Under the pieces are notes generated by a model. The model ran no database searches, was not told the DNA's origin, and was given only the letters and a program-made list of their open reading frames with translations. The translations under genes and the position numbers were made by a program. 64,000 nucleotides of DNA from Psychrobacter immobilis. Its GTDB lineage: Bacteria; Pseudomonadota; Gammaproteobacteria; Pseudomonadales; Moraxellaceae. Below, piece after piece: positions 44,834 to 52,279 of this stretch. Numbering within the stretch: the first letter of the stretch is position 1; every line of letters starts with the position of its first letter. The stretch is taken from NCBI RefSeq assembly GCF_904846175.1, contig NZ_CAJGZM010000004.1, positions 124,001 to 188,000 on the forward strand. Reading direction: 5' to 3'.

Positions 44834-47041
44834 TTAGATAACCTCGTGCGTCGTTTGAGCATTTGCAGCATCGACATTTTTAACATTATCAAAACCGCTA
44901 TGGCGTAGTAAGGCATTGATGCTGGCGCTGCGACCACGGAAATTTTCAAAATTGGTCTTGGCAGGGAAGCTACCGCCCACTGATAAGATGGTTTCACGAA
45001 AGGCTTTACCAATGATTGGGTTGAAAATACCCTCTTCTTCAAACTTACTAAAGGCATCAGCAGACAACAACTCCGCCCATTTATACGAGTAATAACCCGC
45101 CGCATAACCACCGGCAAAGATATGGCTAAAACCATTGGCAAAACGGTTATAGTCAGGTGTCTGCATGATAGCAATGTCATCACGTACTGCATTTAAGGTC
45201 GCGAGGATGCCGTCATATAAGGTCGCGAGGATGCCGTCATAATCAAGCGCTGGCGTGTGCGCATGAATCAATAAGTCAAACAGGGCGAACTCGATTTGAC
45301 GCAGGGTCTGCATGCCGCTTTGGAAGTTTTTGACTGCTAGTAGGGCGGTAAGCTTATCTTTTGGTAATGGCTCGCCGGTCTCGACGTGACTACTAATCAG
45401 TGCAATACCTTCAGCATCCCACGCCCAGTTTTCCATAAACTGACTGGGCAACTCGACGGCATCCCATTCAACGCCATTGACACCCGCGACATCGCCGACC
45501 GTCACTTGGGTCAATAAATGATGTAGACCATGACCAAACTCGTGAAATAAGGTTAATACTTCATCGTGCGTTAACAAGCTTGGCTTACCATCGAGGGCAG
45601 GAGTGAAGTTACCGACCATAAAGCAGACGGGTAGCTGCTCATGGTTTTTCTCGTCGTAAGTATAACGCGACTGAAAACCGCTCATCCACGCGCCGCCACG
45701 TTTACCGCTACGAGCAAATAAGTCAAAGTAAAAGCCACCAAGCAAGTTATCATCCGCATCAAATAACTGATAAAAACTTACCTCATCGTGCCAGCGTGAT
45801 ACAGATTCACTGTGCTCCTGTACCTTGATACCGTATAAACGCTCGACAATAGCAAATAAACCGCTAATTACTTTTGGCAGTGGGAAATACGGACGTATCT
45901 CTTCTTGCGATAAACTAAACTCGCTTTGTTTGACTTTCTCAGCGATATAAGCACTGTCCCACGGCTGTAGATCAGTAATGCCATAATCCTGCGCATATTT
46001 TTGTAGCTGTGCTAAATCTTGCTTGGCCGCTGGGGTCGCTCGCTGTGCCAAATCCCGTAAAAAGGTCTCAACTTCCGTTACGTTATCTGCCATCTTTGTC
46101 GATAGTGAAACGTCAGCATAATTATCAAAACCTAATAGCTTGGCCTTTTGCGCGCGTAATTGTAGGATTTGACTCATGATATCGTTGTTATTGAGTGATT
46201 CGCCTTTAGCGTTGGTGTGCTTATCGAACTCAGAGGCGCGAGTAACATAAGCGCAGTAAAGCGTTTCGCGCAGATTGCGATCATCGGCATGAGTCATAAC
46301 GGCAAGGTAAACCGGGATATTTAAACTTGCCACATAATAAGGAGTTGGTAGCGCGTCGATTTCTGCTTGGGTGAGCGTACCGCTGGCAAGCTCGCGAGCT
46401 TTATATTGTTCGCCTGCATCTGCCAGTAGCGCAAGTCCACTTTCGGTTAGACCTGCTAATTGCTCTTGTTTAAGCGGTAAAGCATACGCTTGGGTTGCGT
46501 CCAATATATGGTCTGAAAACGTCGCTGATAAGGTAGAGAGCTTACTCTGGATGGCAGCAAATTTTTCTTGTTCAACTTTTGGTAGTGCCACGCCTGATAG
46601 CTCAAAGCTACGTAACGCAAGCTCAATAGCCCGCGCTCGTGCTGGATCAAGGGTAGCAAAAAAATCAGTGTCATTGACGATAGTTTGATAACGACTAAAT
46701 AATGGCTGATGCTGTCCAACCCTTGTGCCATAAGCAGACAGCTTAGGTAGCAGCTCATGATGTACATGACGAATCTCATCATTGCTCATGACGCTATTGA
46801 GGTGCGACAAAATACCCCAACTGCGATCTAACGCTAGATTGATATGATCAAAAGTCATGATATCGCTCAAAGCTTGCTCAGCACTGAAGTCACTAGCATT
46901 ATTATTGCTATCAGTATTGGCGCTCATGTTGTCTAAAAAGGCATTGGCAGTATCGATGGCACTGATAATTTGGTTTTGTAATGTATCTGGTGCGACATTG
47001 TCAAAATCGACAAGGCGTAAATTTGCAGAAATAGAAATCAT
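44834..47041 (-). CDS. prlC: Oligopeptidase A
   Basis: Cytosolic M3 zinc metallopeptidase that degrades short peptides, including signal-peptide fragments. About 735 residues. The zinc motif is HEFGHGLHHLL (first two ligands His in HExxH), with the third-ligand Glu in the following NGVEWDAVELPSQFMENW region. C-terminal block FSHIFAGGYAAGYYSYKWAELLSADAF. ATG at 47041 is preferred over TTG at 47053. E. coli PrlC is 680 residues. The C-terminal part has an exact tandem repeat of YDGILATL from a 24-bp duplication. Confidence 0.94.
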   Translation of the reverse strand: MISISANLRLVDFDNVAPDTLQNQIISAIDTANAFLDNMSANTDSNNNASDFSAEQALSDIMTFDHINLALDRSWGILSHLNSVMSNDEIRHVHHELLPKLSAYGTRVGQHQPLFSRYQTIVNDTDFFATLDPARARAIELALRSFELSGVALPKVEQEKFAAIQSKLSTLSATFSDHILDATQAYALPLKQEQLAGLTESGLALLADAGEQYKARELASGTLTQAEIDALPTPYYVASLNIPVYLAVMTHADDRNLRETLYCAYVTRASEFDKHTNAKGESLNNNDIMSQILQLRAQKAKLLGFDNYADVSLSTKMADNVTEVETFLRDLAQRATPAAKQDLAQLQKYAQDYGITDLQPWDSAYIAEKVKQSEFSLSQEEIRPYFPLPKVISGLFAIVERLYGIKVQEHSESVSRWHDEVSFYQLFDADDNLLGGFYFDLFARSGKRGGAWMSGFQSRYTYDEKNHEQLPVCFMVGNFTPALDGKPSLLTHDEVLTLFHEFGHGLHHLLTQVTVGDVAGVNGVEWDAVELPSQFMENWAWDAEGIALISSHVETGEPLPKDKLTALLAVKNFQSGMQTLRQIEFALFDLLIHAHTPALDYDGILATLYDGILATLNAVRDDIAIMQTPDYNRFANGFSHIFAGGYAAGYYSYKWAELLSADAFSKFEEEGIFNPIIGKAFRETILSVGGSFPAKTNFENFRGRSASINALLRHSGFDNVKNVDAANAQTTHEVI
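45195..45242 (-). repeat. 24-bp in-frame tandem duplication in prlC
   Basis: Two adjacent copies of a 24-bp unit beginning AAGGTCGCGAGGATGCCGTC (45195-45218 and 45219-45242), differing only at the last base. On the minus strand they encode YDGILATL twice. The flanking family sequence needs only one copy. Confidence 0.9.
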
Positions 47042-47532
47042 AAAAGTATCCAATATTAATAAGAGAAGGATTGTTCATTGCGAGGTTTGAGTTTTGTTAT
47101 ATATTTTTTGTGATATAGGTTCAATTATATAGAGTATCTAAAAGATGGGTATCAATCGCTTGGAATACAACCCTTTACTGTATATCTCCTCTTAAAGTAA
47201 ATAGATGTAGAAAGTATAAAAAGTTGCGGTAGAGAGATTGCTATTAAGGTTGGCTAAGCTTCACTTACAAAGCGTCATCATTTACTTGCAAATTAACCCT
47301 ACAGAGAGTGGGGTTAAGTTGTTAGCATCATAGTAATGCAATGGCTACCACAAGCCTTTTTACTATTAAGCAGACTTTAATTATTAAGCTGTAAATATTA
47401 AATAGCTTGTAAATATAGTTAAGTAACTTATAAGTATAATTAATTAACCTGTAGATATATAAGCATGATGATAAGTATAAAAAATTTATTTTAACAAGCA
47501 AACCAATGATAATAAAACAAGGAGCAGTATCT
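47042..47532. other. Divergent intergenic region prlC / balon
   Basis: About 490 bp without a gene. The part next to the Balon gene (47381-47462) is built from four degenerate repeats of about 20-21 bp. TATAAT occurs at 47435-47440 inside it, without a good -35. Confidence 0.5.
47381..47462. repeat. Degenerate 4 x 20-21 bp tandem repeat
   Basis: Successive units start at 47381, 47401, 47421 and 47442, each of the form (A)TTAAnCTGTAAATATA with variation, e.g. TTAAGCTGTAAATATT and TTAACCTGTAGATATA. It ends about 70 bp before the Balon-like gene. The spacing is close to two helical turns. Confidence 0.5.
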
Positions 47533-48645
47533 ATGAAAGCGACTCTTAAAAGCTTACGTGAAACCAAAGCCAATCCAGCCGTTAGTATTTTTGTCAAAAC
47601 GCATCGTGAGCATCCTGATAATCAAAAAGATCCTATCGCCTTAAAAAACCAATTAAAAGTTGTTGAAGAACGCTTAAATAATGAATACGATAAGCGTACC
47701 GCGACCACTATTTTAGAAAACATCCAAAATAAAACCAATGAGCTTAATCATAACTATAACCTAGATACCTTGGCAATATTTGCCAGTACCGATGATGTGC
47801 AAATCGTTCGTATGCCTATTGATACGAAAGAACGAGTAATCATCTCTGATAGATTTGCGACGCGTGATTTGGTTCGCGATATGGCGAGTGCCGTTCATTA
47901 TTATACGGTGGTATTGACGCGTGATAATGCACGTCTGATTGAAGCCTCTAACGATCGTGTGGTCAGAGAATTTGATCAGCAGGCGGATGCGCAAAACAAT
48001 ATGGAAAATATTCCCTTTCCTATTGAAAATAATGGCCTATATACGACTGGTGATGCAGGCTCTGATCGTTCAGCGAACAATGAAAGTAGCTATTTAAAAG
48101 AGTTCTTTAACCAAGTAGATAAAAGTGTGCAAGAGTTATGGGGCGAGCACAAAATGCCGCTAGTAGTCGTGGGTGATGCAAAAAATATCGGTTACTATAA
48201 AGATGTTTGTGACCGTCCAGAAAATATTATTGCCACCGTCTCAAACGCCACCAACTTAGAAGAAGGTAGCGCCCAGCATATTGTTGATAGTGTGCAAGAA
48301 GCGGTCGAAGGCTATCGCTCGTCGTTACATCAAGCCGCTATGGGCGAGATTGACAAAGCGCGCGGTGCAAATATGCTGCAGACTGACTTACAAGAAGTCT
48401 ATCGCAGTGCTTTCCAAGGCGTTGGTGAAACCTTATATGTCCGTCGCGGTTATATGCAACCTGCAAAAATCGATGAAAAAGCGCAGACATTAAGTATGGC
48501 AGATGATGCGACAGCAGAAGGCGTAACTGATGACGCCGTTGGCGAAATCATCGAACATGTCATTCATAATGGCGGTAAAGCTGTCTTTATGCCGCAGGAT
48601 CTTATGGGTGAAGATCAGCCAATTGCTCTAGTGACGCGCTATTAA
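47533..48645 (+). CDS. balon: Ribosome hibernation factor Balon (eRF1-like)
   Basis: A 370-residue (about 41-42 kDa) soluble protein of the bacterial eRF1/Pelota-like family. Known of the family: Balon, found on cold-shocked Psychrobacter urativorans ribosomes, occupies the A site together with EF-Tu. Visible here: an N-terminal alpha/beta domain with helix LKNQLKVVEERLNNEYD (about 38-55), a middle domain of RNase H-like strands (YYTVVLTRDNARLIEAS at 123-139, MPLVVVGDAKNIGYY at 208-222), and a C-terminal L7Ae-like domain ending VIHNGGKAVFMPQDLM (343-358). The catalytic GGQ of true release factors is absent. ATG at 47533 has AAGGAG upstream; the frame opens at 47506. Monocistronic with a good terminator. 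Identity rests on recall of family features, not a search. Confidence 0.82.
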   Translation: MKATLKSLRETKANPAVSIFVKTHREHPDNQKDPIALKNQLKVVEERLNNEYDKRTATTILENIQNKTNELNHNYNLDTLAIFASTDDVQIVRMPIDTKERVIISDRFATRDLVRDMASAVHYYTVVLTRDNARLIEASNDRVVREFDQQADAQNNMENIPFPIENNGLYTTGDAGSDRSANNESSYLKEFFNQVDKSVQELWGEHKMPLVVVGDAKNIGYYKDVCDRPENIIATVSNATNLEEGSAQHIVDSVQEAVEGYRSSLHQAAMGEIDKARGANMLQTDLQEVYRSAFQGVGETLYVRRGYMQPAKIDEKAQTLSMADDATAEGVTDDAVGEIIEHVIHNGGKAVFMPQDLMGEDQPIALVTRY

Positions 48646-48698
48646 TCGGTTGCTGATATTTTAATGGATTAGCCAGCGTCACAATATAGGTATAATAT

Positions 48699-48734
48699 AA
48701 GAGCATTGGTTCGTACGAATCAATGCTCTTTTTC
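48699..48734 (+). terminator. Terminator of the Balon gene
   Basis: AGAGCATTG-TTCG pairs with CGAA-CAATGCTCT (about 13 bp) followed by five T residues, 55 nt after the stop. Confidence 0.85.
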
Positions 48735-48843
48735 ATTTAATGTAGGCTTAATTTTATCTTATTATTTAACTATGACGATAAGTATTTAATAAAGTGCTAC
48801 TCACTCTAATTCTATAAATACTGAGTTTATAACTGATAAATTT

Positions 48844-49602
48844 ATGACTAATACCACCTCTTTTGTTTTAACCAGCTACAACATTCATAAAGGCATGTCG
48901 CCGATGAATCGCCAAGTCAAGATACAGGGTATCGCTCAAGCGCTTGATATCATTGGCTCAGACATACTTTGTTTACAAGAAGTGCAGGGTCAAAACCTCA
49001 AGCGCAATATGCAATATAACGAATACCCTGACCAATCGCAGCATGAATGGTTTGGTGAATATCTACAACTGCAAAATAGCTACGGTAAAAACTCAGAGTA
49101 TGAAAACGGTCATCATGGCAATGCGGTATTGAGTCGTTTTCCGCTCGATCCAAAGCATAACGTCAATATCACCGTTAATAAACTTGAGCAGCGCGGTGTC
49201 TTGCACTGTGAAGTGCAGCCGCTAGGTTGGGAGATGCCGGTAGTGGTGTTATGTGCTCATTTAAACCTCTTTGAGCGCGACCGTATCAAGCAATACGAAG
49301 CCATCTCTAATTATGTGCGTAATGAGATTGGCCCCGACCAGCCACTAATTTTGGCAGGTGATTTTAATGACTGGAAAAAAATGTCTTGTGATAGACTCGC
49401 ATCGAGCTTAGGCATGACTGAAGCCTTTAAGCATTGCCATGGCAAATTACTGCCAACCTTCCCCGCAAAGCTACCTGTGCTGAGTCTAGACCGTATCTAT
49501 GTGCGCAATCTAAGGGTAAAAGATGCTTGGGTACACACTGGCAAGCCTTGGTCAACGCTATCAGATCATTTGCCACTTAGTGCAGAGTTGGCATTGCTAT
49601 AA
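48844..49602 (+). CDS. Endonuclease/exonuclease/phosphatase family protein
   Basis: A 252-residue cytosolic protein of the EEP (DNase I-like) superfamily. All key motifs are present: SYNIHKG, LCLQEVQG (metal Glu), GNAVLSRFPL, CAHLNLF, ILAGDFNDW, LDRIYV and SDHLPLSAEL (catalytic Asp-His). Members cleave phosphodiester bonds in DNA, RNA or lipid head groups; with no signal peptide here, a nucleic acid or intracellular phospholipid substrate cannot be decided. It stands alone after the Balon terminator. No strong ribosome site is seen before the ATG. Confidence 0.85.
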   Translation: MTNTTSFVLTSYNIHKGMSPMNRQVKIQGIAQALDIIGSDILCLQEVQGQNLKRNMQYNEYPDQSQHEWFGEYLQLQNSYGKNSEYENGHHGNAVLSRFPLDPKHNVNITVNKLEQRGVLHCEVQPLGWEMPVVVLCAHLNLFERDRIKQYEAISNYVRNEIGPDQPLILAGDFNDWKKMSCDRLASSLGMTEAFKHCHGKLLPTFPAKLPVLSLDRIYVRNLRVKDAWVHTGKPWSTLSDHLPLSAELALL

Positions 49603-49662
49603 ATTAATAAATAAAAAATTAACCAAAGAATAGATATTAGAATAATACAAGGATGATAAATC

Positions 49663-50658
49663 ATGTCTGATAAACAACTACCAACGACACAACACGCCGT
49701 ACTAATACGCGAGTTTGGCGAACCTGAAGTCATGATATATCAAGACGGCGTGGCTATTCCAGAATTAACGGCTAACCAAGTATTAGTAAAAATCGCTTAT
49801 GCCGGCATCAATCCCGTCGATTACAAAACCCGTCAAGGTAAAGGTTGGGGCGCTGAAGCGATTCAAAAAGATAAATTTGATCAAAATGAGCCTGCTATTT
49901 TAGGCTGTGATGTTGCTGGTATCGTCGTTAAAAGTACTAGTGATAAGTTTGCTATCGGTGAGCAAGTCGCGGCATTGACCTTTAACGGTGGCGGTTATGC
50001 AGAGTATGTTGCGGTCGATGCCAAGCTACTGGCAAAAATCCCTCAGTCGCTGACACTAGAGCAAGCAGGCGCGCTACCTTGTATCGGGCAAACGGCGCTG
50101 CAATTTGTCGAGTTTGCTGATATTAAAAACGGTGAGCATGTCGTTATCAATGCGCCAGCTGGCGGCGTTGGGCATTTGGCCATTCAGCTATTGATGGATA
50201 AGGTGACGCAAGATAATGTAAAAGTAACCGTTATTTGCTCGCTAGAGAAATATGCCAAACTTGACGATTTAATAGATAAAAGTAAGTTGGCAGGTTGGAT
50301 TGATTATACCAAAGATGATACTTTTCCTGACTTACAAGCCGATGTGCTACTGGACTTGGTCGGTGATGATGCGGGTATACGCGCGCTGAGCGTTATAAAA
50401 TCTGGTGGTCGCGTCAATGTCTTACCAACGATTTGGGTTGATAAACTACAAGCAGCGGGTAGTGAGAAGAACTTAAAGGTGGCAGGTTATAAAGCGCAGC
50501 GTAGTGGGGAAGATATGGCGCGGGTTTTACAGCTTGTTGCCGATGGTAAGTTGACTCTGAAAATTCAGCAAACCTATCCATTATCTGAAGTAGTAGCCGC
50601 CCATCGCGAGCTAGAAAAAGGCGATACCTTTGGTAAGATTGTGTTCAAAACAAGCTAA
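49663..50658 (+). CDS. NADPH:quinone reductase-like (MDR family) oxidoreductase
   Basis: A 331-residue medium-chain dehydrogenase/reductase of the zinc-free quinone oxidoreductase type. N-terminal GroES-like domain (YAGINPVDYKTRQG, ILGCDVAGIV, GGGYAEYVAV), then a Rossmann domain with NAPAGGVGHLAIQL as cofactor loop. The lack of structural-zinc cysteines supports quinone or enone reduction with NAD(P)H. Substrate unknown. It starts 60 bp after the EEP gene and ends 11 bp from the convergent alkB. Confidence 0.85.
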   Translation: MSDKQLPTTQHAVLIREFGEPEVMIYQDGVAIPELTANQVLVKIAYAGINPVDYKTRQGKGWGAEAIQKDKFDQNEPAILGCDVAGIVVKSTSDKFAIGEQVAALTFNGGGYAEYVAVDAKLLAKIPQSLTLEQAGALPCIGQTALQFVEFADIKNGEHVVINAPAGGVGHLAIQLLMDKVTQDNVKVTVICSLEKYAKLDDLIDKSKLAGWIDYTKDDTFPDLQADVLLDLVGDDAGIRALSVIKSGGRVNVLPTIWVDKLQAAGSEKNLKVAGYKAQRSGEDMARVLQLVADGKLTLKIQQTYPLSEVVAAHRELEKGDTFGKIVFKTS

Positions 50659-50669
50659 GCCAAACTTGC

Positions 50670-51287
50670 TTAATTTAATGCCATTTGTCTAAAGGTTAGG
50701 CTAATACGCCCTTCATCGACTGTTTTGGTTTTAGTGATGCTATGCTTCCAATATTCTTGCGTATCACCATGCATGACAATAAGCTGACCGGACTCAAGAT
50801 AAAGCTCGACTTTATCTTGAGTTTTTTTATGCTTAAAAAAAAATTTTCGCGTAGCACCAAGTGACAAGGAAGCGATAATCGGCTGATGACCAAGCTCTTT
50901 TTCATCATCCGCATGATAGCCCATACCCTCATCGCCAGATGGATAGTAATTAAGCAAACAAGAATTAAAGTTAGCATGGATACCGATTTTTAATAATTGC
51001 TGCTCGACATGATGTTTCACATGAAACACTGAATCTGTCCATGCAATCGCTTGACGTGTGTGCCCGGAATATTGATAACTGGCATCACTATCGCCCATCC
51101 ATACTATTTGACGAGTCGTGACATGCGTCTTGCCAAATAAGGTGACGATATCAGATTGCCAAGGCAGCGTCGTTAATAATGCATAATATAAGGCGCTCGG
51201 ATAATCGATAACGATACCTAAATCATTTACTTTGCCATCGCAAGGCAATAAGTTATCAGTCGGCGTAGGCGCAAAAAGGTCAGTCAT
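50670..51287 (-). CDS. alkB: AlkB-type 2-oxoglutarate dioxygenase
   Basis: Fe(II)/2-oxoglutarate enzyme that removes alkyl groups from DNA or RNA bases. 205 residues; iron ligands H125 and D127 (GYHADDE) and H182 (YWKHSI), 2-oxoglutarate-binding R194 and R200 (GRISLTFR). FNSCLLNYYPSGDEGMGYHAD resembles the eukaryotic ALKBH2/3-like branch more than E. coli AlkB. No ada operon is present here. It lies 8 bp downstream of the alpha/beta hydrolase, so the two are likely co-transcribed. Confidence 0.9.
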   Translation of the reverse strand: MTDLFAPTPTDNLLPCDGKVNDLGIVIDYPSALYYALLTTLPWQSDIVTLFGKTHVTTRQIVWMGDSDASYQYSGHTRQAIAWTDSVFHVKHHVEQQLLKIGIHANFNSCLLNYYPSGDEGMGYHADDEKELGHQPIIASLSLGATRKFFFKHKKTQDKVELYLESGQLIVMHGDTQEYWKHSITKTKTVDEGRISLTFRQMALN

Positions 51288-51295
51288 AGCTCAGC

Positions 51296-52198
51296 CTATT
51301 TACCACTCTGATGATGATCATTAATAATCTGCGCACACAATTCAGGCGCCTCCATTGGTAAAAGATGACCGTAGTCCGGCAAGGAGATAATACTGCCGTC
51401 AGGAACAAATTTCTGCCATTGTTTGCGTACTTTATCGTTGATAAATAGCGTTGGTTTGCCCGTGATAAGGGTATAAGGACAGCTAAGTTTTTTCAGTGCC
51501 GCATCGATATGGGGCGCACCAAAATAATTGGCAAGCTCTTGCTCAGGGGCAAACATCAAGCTATAGCTACCATCATCGTTAGCAGACAAACTTTGCTCAG
51601 CAAACACCCGTAAGTGCTCATTGCTGATACGCTTATAAGCACGTTGCGCGCGTAAGCTCTTGTAGTAATCATCGACGCTTACCCAAGTGGCTTGTTTACT
51701 CAGGGTGCTTTTAAACGGCTCACGGCTTAGTAAAAATTGACGCGGCAGCATGTTATAAAGGGTCGCTTGCTTCTTAGTAAAGGTCACAGGCTCGATAAGG
51801 TATAGCTGTGAGAACAGGTCAGGGCGTTTAGCCGCTGCCATGGCGGTGGCAGTTGCGCCTTGCGAATGTCCAATACCCACGATAGGAGCGTCTTGAGTTT
51901 TTTCTAAAAACTTAATAAGTATATCGGCATCTTGTTCGCGGGTCAGGCGCGGCGCTTGCGGTTTATCATACCAGTAGCCACGTAGCGCCAACGCAGATAA
52001 GTCAAAGCCAGTGGCCAGCGCATTTAATAACGGTGCATAAGTACCAACGGTAAAACTATTGCCACCATAAAAATGGGCAGACGGGCGTTTAAGATCGTTC
52101 GATTTTGCTGCTTGATTCGCTAATTGATTCGGCGGCTGCAAGTCATAATAGCGCGCTTGTTTGCCATCGATATCGATACGCTTGGTAAATACTTCCAT
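51296..52198 (-). CDS. Alpha/beta hydrolase
   Basis: A 300-residue alpha/beta hydrolase: oxyanion strand HFYGGNSFTVGTY, nucleophile elbow IGHSQGATA with the catalytic Ser, late Asp in the LITGKPTLFINDK region and His in DYGHLLPMEAPE. A helical lid lies at about 150-215. The substrate is unknown; esterase or lipase-like activity is the general expectation. It is 8 bp upstream of alkB. Confidence 0.85.
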   Translation of the reverse strand: MEVFTKRIDIDGKQARYYDLQPPNQLANQAAKSNDLKRPSAHFYGGNSFTVGTYAPLLNALATGFDLSALALRGYWYDKPQAPRLTREQDADILIKFLEKTQDAPIVGIGHSQGATATAMAAAKRPDLFSQLYLIEPVTFTKKQATLYNMLPRQFLLSREPFKSTLSKQATWVSVDDYYKSLRAQRAYKRISNEHLRVFAEQSLSANDDGSYSLMFAPEQELANYFGAPHIDAALKKLSCPYTLITGKPTLFINDKVRKQWQKFVPDGSIISLPDYGHLLPMEAPELCAQIINDHHQSGK

Positions 52199-52279
52199 AA
52201 AAACAAGACTTCCTTGTGATGATTTCTTTTGAATCTTTATTATTAAATTCTAGCATTAACTTTTATCATTGAATTGTTA

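Noticed and set aside
44794..45192. 132-residue frame overlapping the prlC 3' end on the same strand
   Set aside because: It is a frame-shifted reading of conserved oligopeptidase sequence; yheV starts in another frame with clear family motifs.
47328..47597. 89-residue Tyr/Leu-rich frame across the repeat tract before the Balon gene
   Set aside because: It arises from the AT-rich repeats and runs antisense into the Balon start; no ribosome site or family features.
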